Notes: generated by a model not told the origin, from the sequence alone. A DNA stretch of 23,664 nt from Angelakisella sp. (GCA_020024515.1 JAHHTR010000025.1:1-23664), one strand, 5' to 3'. Counted from the stretch's first letter, positions 1 to 7,884 are shown. Numbers and translations: made by a program.

Positions 1-93
1 TTATATAATTGGTGGTTATTTGTGTCTACTTTTACTTGACAAGTGCATTCAACGGGTGGTTTTGATTATTTGATTGGTCAGCTATATAAATTA

Positions 94-597
94 TTATAAT
101 TCCCGATAAAGATATGGTATTCCTTTACGTGTGATATTTGGCAATTCATCGGTTTTTTCAAAATAAATATATATTGTTTGATTATCTCCCCAATCTCCCG
201 AATTTGGTCGGCAAGTACACACTGTCATATTATAATACCCATCTTCTATTTGTATAATTTGCTCTTGCGGAAAATTCGTATTCCAGCGACTGAGCCAAAA
301 CATATCGCAAAATTGCACAGCTCCACCTCTGACATCTAAGCCTAATTTTGCTGTGATTGGAAATTTTTTGAGTATATCTTCATTTGGATACCCGTTAAAA
401 AAATGCAAATTAAAGTCTCCGCTCGAACCGGTGCAAAAACCTGTAATATCACATTGTTGAATATGTCTTGTTATGTCATCTGAACTGTTAAATTCATTAT
501 TTAAAAAATCAGAATTATTATCTACATATTCCATTGTTTTTGCCGAAAAAAATACAATTCCCATTCCGTCAATACTTAAAGTTACTTTATAATCCAT
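94..597 (-). CDS. Hypothetical protein, possible immunity-type protein
   Basis: I do not recognise the family of this 167-residue protein. It is soluble, with no signal peptide or membrane segment, and is rich in aromatic residues and Asp/Asn. The second half looks like a beta-rich domain: a DGYYNMTV stretch at about 120-127 is followed by a GDWGDNQ segment at about 135-141. An AAGGA box lies 11 nt upstream of the ATG. It is the most downstream gene of a minus-strand island of small unrelated soluble proteins, a context typical of immunity or resistance proteins. That role is inferred from neighbours only; nothing in the protein itself shows it. Confidence 0.7.
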   Translation of the reverse strand: MDYKVTLSIDGMGIVFFSAKTMEYVDNNSDFLNNEFNSSDDITRHIQQCDITGFCTGSSGDFNLHFFNGYPNEDILKKFPITAKLGLDVRGGAVQFCDMFWLSRWNTNFPQEQIIQIEDGYYNMTVCTCRPNSGDWGDNQTIYIYFEKTDELPNITRKGIPYLYREL

Positions 598-692
598 AAT
601 TTATAGGTTCCTTTCAAAAGCATTATTTTAAAGAAAATTTATCTTAAAATGTAGAAGTATTTTATATATCAATATCAAACTGTTTATTTATA

Positions 693-1322
693 TTATTGTA
701 TATTATATTCTTTTATATGTAGTTTACAACCAAATGACTCCATACATTCTATAATAATATTAATTTGTTCGTTTGACATATTGTGACACGAAAAATTTAT
801 TATTTGATGTTGATTTTTCTTTCCGCCAGATTTTCCATACAATCCATACAAAAAAATCCAAAAATGGGTATCCGACCAATAACTTTCTTGCTCTTTGCAT
901 TCAAAACGGTAGCTTTCCTCTTTTTTTCCGTCATCTGTTTCTGTCCACATTGGAAAAAGAGATTTTATTTTGTTTAATATTTCATCAAAAGGTAAAGTTT
1001 CTATCCCTTTTACAGTATCTTTTCCTAAACGGTATTTTTTAAAAACGTCAGCATCGTTCAAAGTAACATTTTCTTTATATCTCCAAAAAACAAGCTCTGC
1101 TTCATTTACAGGGGGATATTCTTCATTAAACATCATATATGCTGTTTCTTCCAATGAGTGATGACTCCAATATTCGCAACATATCGTTTGCAAATCTTCT
1201 GCGTTCCAGTCTATACCGGTTAGTTTACGCATTTCTTCTGCTTCTTTGTCTGACGGCAGGTCATAACAATCGGCTATTTCTTCGATAAGGTCTTTTACTT
1301 GTTCCAAATTTTTTTCTTCCAT
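693..1322 (-). CDS. Hypothetical protein of about 209 residues
   Basis: The family is not recognised. The protein is acidic and soluble and has no membrane segment or signal peptide. The N-terminal half is helical and Glu-rich (EEKNLEQVKDLIEEIADCYD). The C-terminal half is rich in Trp, Tyr and His. Two in-frame ATGs lie two codons apart, at 1328 and 1322. The GGGGAAG box is only 2 nt from the first but 8 nt from the second, so I choose the second. The gene sits between the VOC-family gene upstream and the hypothetical gene at 94-597, 21 nt after the VOC stop, and is probably cotranscribed with it. Function unknown. Confidence 0.7.
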   Translation of the reverse strand: MEEKNLEQVKDLIEEIADCYDLPSDKEAEEMRKLTGIDWNAEDLQTICCEYWSHHSLEETAYMMFNEEYPPVNEAELVFWRYKENVTLNDADVFKKYRLGKDTVKGIETLPFDEILNKIKSLFPMWTETDDGKKEESYRFECKEQESYWSDTHFWIFLYGLYGKSGGKKNQHQIINFSCHNMSNEQINIIIECMESFGCKLHIKEYNIQ

Positions 1323-1343
1323 AAACATATCTTCCCCATAGAA

Positions 1344-1799
1344 TTATTCAATATTTTGCATAAGTTCAAGTATTATACCGTCGGGATCTTTAAAATACAG
1401 CGCCTTGCTTTTGCCGAACCCTGATTTTGTAAAGTCAAAAGGTTGTGGAGCAGATAGACATTCCACATTGTTTTTCACTAAATGCTCATAAACCTTATCA
1501 ATATCACTTACGTTAAAACAAACTTCCGATATGGATATTTTTGTTAGTTTTGCTGTGTTTTCTTCTGCGTTTTCATCAAGGAACTGTATAAGCTCTATCG
1601 GTGGAGCAAATACCTCATCGCTGCCGTTTAGGTATGCGACTCTTACCCTACAATTCTTTCGTGCAAACAGTAAGTCTGTTTCTTCGCCTTCCATTATCAA
1701 TTCACCTTTATATTTTAAACCTAAAATATCTCTGTAAAAAGCAATAGACTTATCCATATCACTGACAGTCAAACCTATATGCATAACCTCTTTTATCAT
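1344..1799 (-). CDS. VOC (glyoxalase/bleomycin-resistance fold) family protein
   Basis: This 151-residue protein shows the paired beta-alpha-beta-beta-beta pattern of the vicinal oxygen chelate fold. The N-terminal half starts with MHIGLTVSDMDKSIAFYRD (residues 6-24), and the C-terminal half ends with ALYFKDPDGIILELMQ (about 133-148). Metal-ligand positions visible are His7 and Glu145. The second-half strand usually reading HIAF reads EVCF here, so the canonical second His is replaced and metal use is uncertain. Members are lyases, dioxygenases or antibiotic-binding resistance proteins; substrate cannot be predicted. A strong AGGAGG box and an extended -10 promoter precede the gene, so it has its own transcription start at the edge of the island. 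Confidence 0.88.
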   Translation of the reverse strand: MIKEVMHIGLTVSDMDKSIAFYRDILGLKYKGELIMEGEETDLLFARKNCRVRVAYLNGSDEVFAPPIELIQFLDENAEENTAKLTKISISEVCFNVSDIDKVYEHLVKNNVECLSAPQPFDFTKSGFGKSKALYFKDPDGIILELMQNIE

Positions 1800-1808
1800 A
1801 TGAAAATA

Positions 1809-1852
1809 CCTCCTAAAAGATTTTAATTTTATTATTTAGACTGAATTATATC
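1809..1852 (-). promoter_or_regulatory. Promoter (extended -10) and ribosome binding site of the VOC gene
   Basis: On the minus strand, TGATATAAT (TATAAT at 1845-1850) forms an extended -10 element. It is followed by an AGGAGG box (1809-1814) about 9 nt before the ATG at 1799. No good -35 hexamer is visible, which is compatible with an extended -10 promoter. The same TGATATAAT word precedes the NUDIX gene at 11806-11814. Confidence 0.6.
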
Positions 1853-1894
1853 ATACAAAAATGAATTTTTCTACCATTGTAAAAGATATTTAGT

Positions 1895-1936
1895 CTATAA
1901 AAAACAATACTACTCACTTTAACAGTAAGTAGTATT
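1895..1936 (-). terminator. Rho-independent terminator after the ClbS-like gene
   Basis: A 12-bp stem (1906-1917 with 1925-1936, one G-U pair) with a 7-nt loop is followed on the minus strand by GTTTTTTATAG. It begins 18 nt after the stop of the ClbS-like gene at 1954, so it ends that transcript before the VOC gene promoter. Confidence 0.85.
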
Positions 1937-1953
1937 ATCAAATCTATATATTT

Positions 1954-2472
1954 TTATAACATCAGTTTTTTCCATTTCCTTATTTTGGTTCTAAATGTTC
2001 CAAAAGGAGCAACAGTATTTATATGTATAAATTTATATACTTCCCAAACTGCTGTTTTTGTTGCTTCATCAGCCCAAACTCTTTTATGCGGTAAAAACAG
2101 TTCTTCGTTACTCATACTGTCAATCATATTATAAATACAATTAATATTTTGGTCTAATGTGTTTTTTAGTTCTTCTAAACTTTTATGCGAATATGTATCT
2201 GTAAACCACTGATACAATTTTCCAAGTTCATTCCACTTAAAATTTTCTGACGGAGTCTTTACTTTTAATCCGTTTTTTTCATCATTTTCCCATTTTAGTA
2301 AAAGTGTTGTCCAGCCCACCTGATATGCAAGATTTTCGGCAGGAGTTCTATCAACATCTTCATATCTCTTATCCTTATCATCTTCTGATATAGTATCAAA
2401 TTCAGATATATATTTTAGATAGGCTTTTTTTATTTCGTCTTTTAATTCATCTTTGTTTTTATATTCTTTCAT
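1954..2472 (-). CDS. ClbS/DfsB-type four-helix bundle protein (DUF1706-like)
   Basis: This 172-residue helical protein has the features of the ClbS/DfsB (DUF1706) family, part of the DinB-like superfamily. These are a Lys/Glu-rich first helix (KDELKDEIKKAYLKYISEF), an AENLAYQVGWTTLLLKWE helix at about 45-62 and a terminal VAPFGTFRTKIRKWKK segment. ClbS is the colibactin self-protection protein of E. coli; most homologues have unknown substrates. The ribosome binding site is weak (AAGG about 15 nt upstream). It begins 17 nt after the stop of the DUF4261-type gene, suggesting co-transcription. The family call is confident; a protective role is inferred. Confidence 0.85.
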   Translation of the reverse strand: MKEYKNKDELKDEIKKAYLKYISEFDTISEDDKDKRYEDVDRTPAENLAYQVGWTTLLLKWENDEKNGLKVKTPSENFKWNELGKLYQWFTDTYSHKSLEELKNTLDQNINCIYNMIDSMSNEELFLPHKRVWADEATKTAVWEVYKFIHINTVAPFGTFRTKIRKWKKLML

Positions 2473-2489
2473 TATAAAGCATAACTACC

Positions 2490-3368
2490 TTAACGTTGAC
2501 CTGATGCATATTCACCCATATTTATATCAAGAACATCTCTTGCAGGTTGAATTAGTGATTCCTCGTATTGACAACCCCACTGTAAATCACGAGTTATATT
2601 ACCGTCAACTATTCCATCAACAGTATCGCTGTCATTTATAGGACAATCATTTTGCAATAGATATGACGCTAAATTATATGCGTGATTTACTACCCAGTTT
2701 GGCTCTATATTATGAAAATGATACTGCAAATCGGGCAAGAAAAGTGTGCTCATACCTACTGTGTCAACAATCATATCCTCCGTTCCCTGAATATTAAAAA
2801 ATCTTGCATTTACACCAAAACGGATAAATCTGTCAATACCTTTGATAGTATGGTTTCTGACTTCTTCCGCCAAAACCAGTTTACCGCACTTTTGAAAATA
2901 AAACGCCTCACAAGTGGGATAGAGTTCGGCAAGGGCATCTAATGCGTCCATATTAAAATTTGCGCGTTCCTGCGTTTGCAGTCCTGACGCAAGGAAATCA
3001 AATGCAATTACCTGATAGTTACATTCAGATAGTATTCTGTCTCTATCTTCCATACAGTCCCACATCTGACTTTTTATAAATGAATCAATTTTTGTTGAGT
3101 CAAATTCATTACACGCAGTTATCATCAGTTGTACCGGAACTTCGTTTTCTTTAAATTCAGCAATATAGTCGTTCATTGTAAATCCGGCTGTTTTTTCGTC
3201 ATAACAAAAATTTTCTGTTTCTCCGCAATGACGTTCTATAATTTCTGTCATTGTTTCTTTGTCTGGCATAGATACTTGTTCTTTAAATAACATTTGAATT
3301 AAAAAAGGGCCGCCTGGCATAGTTTCTTTTTCTTCTAAATTTTGTTTATAAACTTTATCATTCATCAT
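2490..3368 (-). CDS. DUF4261-type protein (divergent paralogue)
   Basis: This 292-residue soluble protein reads like a divergent DUF4261 member. After a PGGPFLIQMLF start (residues 18-28), the C-terminal half follows the order seen in the protein at 7885-8970. CEAFYFQKCGKL parallels AIGVYTSGTVFEP, DTVGMSTLFLPDL parallels AYTYGMETFDKYE, and NWVVNHAYNLASYLL parallels VYDFIVAMVGYVL. An NDSDTVDGI segment then parallels NDGETIGFS. The biochemical role is unknown. An AGGAG box lies 7 nt before the first of two adjacent ATGs. It lies just downstream of a SUFU-like relic and just upstream of the ClbS-like gene. The paralogy is my own alignment by eye. Confidence 0.75.
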   Translation of the reverse strand: MMNDKVYKQNLEEKETMPGGPFLIQMLFKEQVSMPDKETMTEIIERHCGETENFCYDEKTAGFTMNDYIAEFKENEVPVQLMITACNEFDSTKIDSFIKSQMWDCMEDRDRILSECNYQVIAFDFLASGLQTQERANFNMDALDALAELYPTCEAFYFQKCGKLVLAEEVRNHTIKGIDRFIRFGVNARFFNIQGTEDMIVDTVGMSTLFLPDLQYHFHNIEPNWVVNHAYNLASYLLQNDCPINDSDTVDGIVDGNITRDLQWGCQYEESLIQPARDVLDINMGEYASGQR

Positions 3369-3380
3369 AAAAAGACTCCT

Positions 3381-3689
3381 TATTCAATTACTTTTAGCAC
3401 GTTACCTTCTGAATCTTTAATTTTTGTCGGAAGAAGCTCCACAGTCATATGTATGCTAAAAATTTTATATTTATTAGCATATGGTTGCAAAATATCTTCT
3501 TCATCTGCCGTATGTTATACAGTGACAGTGCAAAATACCGTTTTTGCTTTCTATTACCTGTACAATATTCAGTGGGTAATTGCCACCAAGTACGTATGGA
3601 ATAATAGTTCTGTAATTATGTCCATATTGATGGGGATATATTTTGCTTATAGTTTCACTGATTGAATCAAATCCTATTTGAATTATTTC
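3381..3689 (-). pseudogene. SUFU (suppressor of fused)-like gene relic, frameshifted
   Basis: This interval has no intact gene, but conceptual translation on the minus strand gives a coherent protein. It reads EIIQIGFDSISE, then a stretch with TIIPYVLGGNYPLNIV and a CHCITYG segment, ending at a stop near 3502. The frame offset by one base continues with ADEEDILQPYANKYKIF and ends in DSEGNVLKVIE at 3381. The fingerprint G(W/F)D.I...YP.Q, T.I.Y.LGG..PL, H...TYG matches bacterial SUFU-domain proteins, which are known as immunity proteins in polymorphic-toxin systems. The 5' end is missing: an in-frame TAA lies at 3690-3692 with no start after it. The tail after the frameshift is less SUFU-like and could come from another gene. 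Confidence 0.55.
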
Positions 3690-3717
3690 TTATTTATATA
3701 TCATCATTATATAATTT

Positions 3718-4914
3718 TTATCTTATTTTAAAATCTTTGCTTACAGAGTAAGATATTGGTTCCATAGCAACTTCTTCGATTTTTAGGTTTTCATTATCTT
3801 TTTTCATATTTTGCAATTCACTGTATGTGTTGCTAAACAAGATATATTTGCTGTATATATTATTTTTATTTTTAGCAAAAACACTTGAATCAAGTAGTTC
3901 AAAGAAATTTTGTTTTATTAGTGTATAGTCTGTTAATTGTGCTTTATATATTGTAATAAGTGGATTTTTGTTAACTTGTATCATCATATATTCAGGGAAT
4001 GAAGCATCTTTAAATGCATTTTCAGCACAAATTTCAGGTAAGAAATAATAACATTCTTCTGCTAATGTTTTATCATTCAATTCTTTTTTCAAAATTTTCA
4101 GATAGTCTTTATATTGCTTTTTATCTTCGCAGTTCATAACTAGTTGCACAGCTTTTGTAATTGCATTTTTAATTTTTTCTTTACCGTCTTTTCCCCAATA
4201 CTCATATTCATTAACAGTTGCTTTTTCTTGTGAAACGAAGAATGTCATTATTTGTGATGTAAATTTTTCGTCGTCCCATTCTTCAACTATTTTTAAAAAT
4301 AGTGCGCCAAGCTCTTTACTGTCTATTTGATTAATTTGGCACTCGCTGATTTTGGTTCCGTATATATTGGAAAGATTTAGTTTAACATAGCAATTCTTTT
4401 GATTTCCAAGTCTTTTAACAAGTTCATCTTTTAATATGTTCCAATAAGGATTTTTTTCTTTAAATTCAGGTTTTTCTCCGAAAGCAACTATGTTTCCAAA
4501 ATAAATTTTCCAGCGATGAGTATTTCCCATAAATTCAGTTTCTATAATTGTATCGGCTTTTTCATTGTTTTCCAAAGCCATAAATTTTTCCATAAATGAC
4601 CATAGAAAAGAAGAAGTTGCCATATCTATTGCTTCTACGGCAGTCTCTCCCATTCCTATTGTAGAATCCAAAAGGTAATCTTCCCAATTTGGCGCAGAGA
4701 TATAAAAATCAACAACTGCTGTTTGGTCTGTTAATTCACTGATACGTGGCAATAGCGTAATATTCATATCAGGATAAAAAATATAGCTATCGCCTACAAT
4801 ATCTTTTGTTTTCAATTTGTTATGTACATTATTCCATAATATATATTTTAAAGCTTTGTCCTTATCTAGTTGATGTCCTTTAAAATCATCAATTATTTTT
4901 TCTAACTCTGTCAT
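3718..4914 (-). CDS. DUF6348-like protein
   Basis: This is a 398-residue soluble protein. The N-terminal about 230 residues resemble the DUF6348 family, with a segment containing VVDFYISAPNWEDYLLDS, then GMGETAVEAIDMA and a Trp-containing helix SFLWSFMEKFMAL. A later strand reads CYVKLNLSNIYGTKISEC. The C-terminal about 170 residues are Lys-rich and mostly helical, and I cannot assign them. There are no membrane segments and no catalytic motif that I recognise. An AGGAG box is 5-6 nt before the ATG, and a TATAAT-like element lies within the preceding AT-rich 116 bp. Function unknown; the context suggests an immunity or accessory role. Confidence 0.75.
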   Translation of the reverse strand: MTELEKIIDDFKGHQLDKDKALKYILWNNVHNKLKTKDIVGDSYIFYPDMNITLLPRISELTDQTAVVDFYISAPNWEDYLLDSTIGMGETAVEAIDMATSSFLWSFMEKFMALENNEKADTIIETEFMGNTHRWKIYFGNIVAFGEKPEFKEKNPYWNILKDELVKRLGNQKNCYVKLNLSNIYGTKISECQINQIDSKELGALFLKIVEEWDDEKFTSQIMTFFVSQEKATVNEYEYWGKDGKEKIKNAITKAVQLVMNCEDKKQYKDYLKILKKELNDKTLAEECYYFLPEICAENAFKDASFPEYMMIQVNKNPLITIYKAQLTDYTLIKQNFFELLDSSVFAKNKNNIYSKYILFSNTYSELQNMKKDNENLKIEEVAMEPISYSVSKDFKIR

Positions 4915-5030
4915 ATTATTTCTCCTTATAAAATATTTTCTATTAATTATTGGTGAATGTAATATAAATAAAATAATTACATTGATTAATAATATCCTCT
5001 TTATTATAACATATATAATTAAATATTAAA

Positions 5031-5787
5031 TCATTTATTTTTGTCTTCTTTCATTATTTCAGATAATTGTTTCATTGCAGTATCTATATATAAATATACT
5101 CCCTCCTTATCACAATGAAATAAATCAGAAAAACATTCGCTTTCATTTGGTTTAATTGGATTTGGCGCAATTACATCTGTCGCTTCAAGTAATCCACATT
5201 CCAGTTCTTTTGCCTTTAACAAAGCCTTTTTTAATACGTCAAATTGACCGTTGCTCCATAAATCTCCCATATCTCTACAAACCTGCGTATTGCTTTCAAT
5301 ATCATCAAGCAGTTTAATAACCTGTTTTTGTCCTATACATACACCACTGCAATAATTTTCTGTAATAGTATTGTTTATTTTGTTTGGAAAGGTGTGTGGA
5401 ATAATATCTTCCCAAGGTGTTGTATATTTTATATACTTAGGCTTTTCAGCAATTAAAAATGAAAAGGCGCTTCCACGGGTATAATAATACTCTTTGAAAA
5501 AACCTTGCTCAATAGCTATATAAAAACCATGTGTTTTGTCAAAAATATTATCGTCTATTGTCTCTGTTCCTACTTTAAGCACATCAAAGTATTTTTCAGC
5601 ATATAAAGGCTTTATTCCATATTGATTTGCAAATTTCAGTATCTCCTTTTTACTTTCTTGCAAACATTTTTTGAAGATTTAAAAAAGCTTGTTTTATTAA
5701 TTTTTTCTTTTACCCATTCCAGTTTCTGAAAATACCAGTCATTCATTTCTTTTGGTGAAATAGGGTGAAAAGTTACATCAAATCCAT
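5031..5787 (-). pseudogene. Hypothetical gene broken by two frameshifts
   Basis: A CTCCT complement (5796-5800) is an ideal SD 8 nt before an ATG at 5787, but that frame reads MDLM then stops. One extra T in the T-run (plus 5780-5782) would give MDFDVTFHPISPKEMNDWYF and run on. That frame stops at about 5636. A second one-base correction in an A6 or T6 run (5667-5672 or 5681-5686) would join it to the long downstream frame, read from a TTG at 5663. That frame contains KEILKFANQYGIKPLYAEKY, YYTRGSAFSFLIAEKP and SECFSDLFHCDKEG. The restored protein would be about 250 residues, soluble and of no known function. Either the gene is decaying or the homopolymers are misread. The 210-residue 3' frame alone could still be translated. 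Confidence 0.65.
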
Positions 5788-5810
5788 AATTTTTTCTCCT
5801 TTTACTATTT

Positions 5811-6161
5811 TTAATCCCATTCAAATGGCTCTTTTAGATTATATTTTTTCATAATATCATCTAGAAAAGCAAAATATTCATCAAAATTTTCAGGCTCTTC
5901 ACAAATACCTTTTTCAAAAAGTTCATCTTTATAATACAGTCCTATTGCCCAATAATATTCCAATTCATGACTGAGTAGCGCCGCCTCCATTACATCTTTT
6001 ATTGGCTCTACAAAACCTGAATTGTCAACTATTTTCGATGCCTCATCGTAACTGATATTAACATAATTCACCATTATATGTTTCATTATTTCACAAAAAC
6101 TATATTGATTTACTGTCAATGTTCCATTTTCATATTCAAAAATAACGCTATCTTTTAGCAT
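5811..6161 (-). CDS. Hypothetical protein, 116 residues
   Basis: I do not recognise a named family. The protein is small, acidic and helical (ISYDEASKIVDNSGFVEP at about 37-54, then a SHELEYYWAIGLYY stretch). It has no membrane span. The start is supported by an AAAGAG stretch 7 nt upstream. It lies 24 nt after the DUF3885 gene stop, and the SD of the next, damaged gene follows its stop closely, so the set is likely one transcript. Its small size, high Asp/Glu content and neighbours resemble immunity proteins, but this is context only. Confidence 0.7.
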   Translation of the reverse strand: MLKDSVIFEYENGTLTVNQYSFCEIMKHIMVNYVNISYDEASKIVDNSGFVEPIKDVMEAALLSHELEYYWAIGLYYKDELFEKGICEEPENFDEYFAFLDDIMKKYNLKEPFEWD

Positions 6162-6185
6162 ATTTTTTCTCTTTTCTTTATATTT

Positions 6186-6824
6186 TTATGTTCCAAAGAC
6201 TTTATCTATCTTTTCCCTGTCATATTCCAAAATCCACTCATTAAAATGTTTATATATAGTATATATGGTTTCTTTATCTTTTGACAATAAATCAAGTCCC
6301 CTATCATCATATAAATAATATAAAACAGATATATCCTCACATATTAAATATACATTTGAAGAAAAAGCCGAATAACCGCCAATATCACTTTTAATAATTT
6401 CTTTTATTAATATTTCCTCATTGAAATTTATCTGTGACAAATCCCAGTATAGCTGTAATCTTGCATATTGTCCATCTTCATCAAATAATGTTTCTTTTTT
6501 TATTTCATACGGTTGCGGTAAATTTGCATATTTGCATATATATAGTATTATATCATTATTTTCTGTGTTTGGGTATATGTCTATTCTTAATAAATTAGGT
6601 TTTTTCGGTAAATTTTTGTAAATACTGTGAGCACGTTCAAAAGCTGACTGTATATATAAAGGGTTTGGTATAGGTTCATCATCTTTTATATATACATCAT
6701 ATTTTCCGCCTATTTTAAATCGGATACCGACAGGAGCATTATAAAAAAGCGGTTGTTTCAATTCACTTAATCCACAATTTTTAATTGTTTTTTCAAAACG
6801 TTCTGCTAACATAAATTTCAACAC
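6186..6824 (-). CDS. DUF3885 domain protein
   Basis: This 212-residue protein matches the DUF3885 pattern. An N-terminal PLFYNAPVGIRFKIG segment (about 25-39) is followed by SAFERAHSIYKNL (about 60-72). The diagnostic C-terminal YDDRGLDLLSKDKETIYTIY stretch ends in WILEYDREKIDKVF. The function of the family is unknown. The reading frame opens with GTG at 6824, just after the stop of the DUF6881 gene. An ATG four codons later (6812) is an alternative start, and neither has a clear ribosome binding site, so translational coupling to the upstream gene is likely. The domain call is firm; any immunity role is inferred from the island. Confidence 0.85.
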   Translation of the reverse strand: MLKFMLAERFEKTIKNCGLSELKQPLFYNAPVGIRFKIGGKYDVYIKDDEPIPNPLYIQSAFERAHSIYKNLPKKPNLLRIDIYPNTENNDIILYICKYANLPQPYEIKKETLFDEDGQYARLQLYWDLSQINFNEEILIKEIIKSDIGGYSAFSSNVYLICEDISVLYYLYDDRGLDLLSKDKETIYTIYKHFNEWILEYDREKIDKVFGT

Positions 6825-6830
6825 ATATTA

Positions 6831-7145
6831 TTAAGATTTTTTTGGAAAATCAATATTGCCAATATATACATCTGAATTATAAACTTTCTCAAATTCTTCA
6901 CATAAAATTATTTCAGCAAAAAATTCAGGCTCTTTGTTAATTTCATTGATAGTTGGCACAGGCGCTTCTGTTACAAAGTCAAAACCTTTTTCTACAACTT
7001 GCGATACTGTCCGGTCAATAAAAACTTCGGCAACTCTTACGCCATATCTTTCATTTTGCAAATCCACTTCATAAAATGAAATAATAGGAGTCTCTTTGTC
7101 TATATACTTCCAATAACATTTTATATACTCAAATTTCTCTGTCAT
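6831..7145 (-). CDS. DUF6881 domain protein
   Basis: The protein has 104 residues. It shows the compact pattern of the DUF6881 family: EYIKCYWKYIDKETPIISFYEVD near the N-terminus, an ERYGVRVAEVFIDR strand pair (about 32-45), then a proline-containing EAPVPTINEINKEPEFFAEI helix. It ends with an EEFEKVY motif. No catalytic residues are evident and the function of the family is unknown. An AAGGGG box lies 6 nt before the ATG at 7145. The gene is followed directly by the DUF3885 gene, whose GTG start is 6 nt beyond its stop, so the two are almost certainly coexpressed. Confidence 0.82.
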   Translation of the reverse strand: MTEKFEYIKCYWKYIDKETPIISFYEVDLQNERYGVRVAEVFIDRTVSQVVEKGFDFVTEAPVPTINEINKEPEFFAEIILCEEFEKVYNSDVYIGNIDFPKKS

Positions 7146-7176
7146 ATATACCCCTTAATTTAAAGAAAAATAACTT

Positions 7177-7509
7177 TTAATGATTGTACTTTGCAAAAAA
7201 TCCAATATCTACCCATTTTTCAATACAATCTATAATTTCATCTTTTGATTTTGATATAACTTTTTCCAATGGAAAATCCCAATCATAATTTTTTATCATT
7301 AATAAAATATACTGTCCGTCTTTGTCGTTATTGGGATACCAACCCAAATCTATAATTAAATTTGCATTTTTATGATATAATTGAAGTAAATCTTCATTTA
7401 ATTCAATTATATCATCTTCACTATGTTTATTAATATCATATTCAGTAAAATTATTGAATATTATTTCCCAACCAGCTTTTAGCCTAAGTGGCTGTAAACT
7501 ATATTTCAT
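7177..7509 (-). CDS. Hypothetical protein, about 110 residues, start uncertain
   Basis: The conserved-looking part begins MKYSLQPLRLKAGWEIIFN, which is preceded by GGAG at 9 nt spacing, so I set the start at 7509. The same frame stays open to an ATG at 7641, giving 154 residues, but that one has no clear ribosome binding site and the extra 44 residues are Lys/Ile-rich. Later segments include LIIDLGWYPNNDKDGQYILL and a DWDFPLEKVISKSKDEII helix. I recognise this as a recurrent small Firmicutes protein type but cannot name a family or function. It sits directly downstream of a DUF4253-like relic and upstream of the DUF6881 gene. Confidence 0.62.
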   Translation of the reverse strand: MKYSLQPLRLKAGWEIIFNNFTEYDINKHSEDDIIELNEDLLQLYHKNANLIIDLGWYPNNDKDGQYILLMIKNYDWDFPLEKVISKSKDEIIDCIEKWVDIGFFAKYNH

Positions 7510-7654
7510 TTTATATTTCTCCATTATCATTTTCCACATCTTGTTTTCAAAAATATAAAACATAAAACAAATTATTTGTAACTTATCTGTTTTTAACTTT
7601 TTTATTATATTTTTCATTTTATCAATGTAGAAATTATTCATAACTTGCTTATTG

Positions 7655-7863
7655 TCAATCCCACCCCAAATACCAATTTTTAGATTTACTTAAATTTATA
7701 GGCGTATTTTGTTCAAGGTCATAGCAAAAGCATAATGTTCTTTTATAAGTTCATCAACACAATTTTGCGGAACAGGTTCGGGCAAAACAAATTCAAGCGT
7801 ATCACTTGACATAACAACAGGTACTGCTCTATATTTTTTCGTATCAATATTTTGAAACTGCCA
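7655..7863 (-). pseudogene. DUF4253-like C-terminal relic, frameshifted
   Basis: Minus-strand translation from 7863 gives KKYRAVPVVMSSDTLEFVLP, then EPVPQNCVDELIKEHYAFA. The frame then changes at about 7720 to continue DLEQNTPINLSKSKNWYLGWD and stop at 7655. DUF4253 proteins characteristically end with a D.LEF segment, a (K/R)E.YA(F/Y)..D segment and a terminal WYFWWD-like motif, so this looks like the last about 70 residues of such a protein. The N-terminal part is gone: a TAA lies immediately upstream at 7864-7866, directly against the DUF4261 gene 3' end. It is therefore both truncated and frameshifted. Confidence 0.55.
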
Positions 7864-7884
7864 TTAATACATCTTTATAAGTTT

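Noticed and set aside
773..1161. Three overlapping plus-strand reading frames opposite the gene at 693-1322
   Set aside because: They lie antisense to a better-supported gene, lack ribosome binding sites and have composition typical of reverse-complement shadows.
3342..3665. A 107-codon plus-strand frame over the SUFU-like relic
   Set aside because: No ribosome binding site and no family resemblance; the minus strand explains the interval better.
5636..5824. An independent 62-residue minus-strand protein
   Set aside because: Its ATG lies inside the end of the preceding gene and has no SD. The real SD-ATG is at 5787 in another frame, so this is a frameshifted piece of one gene.
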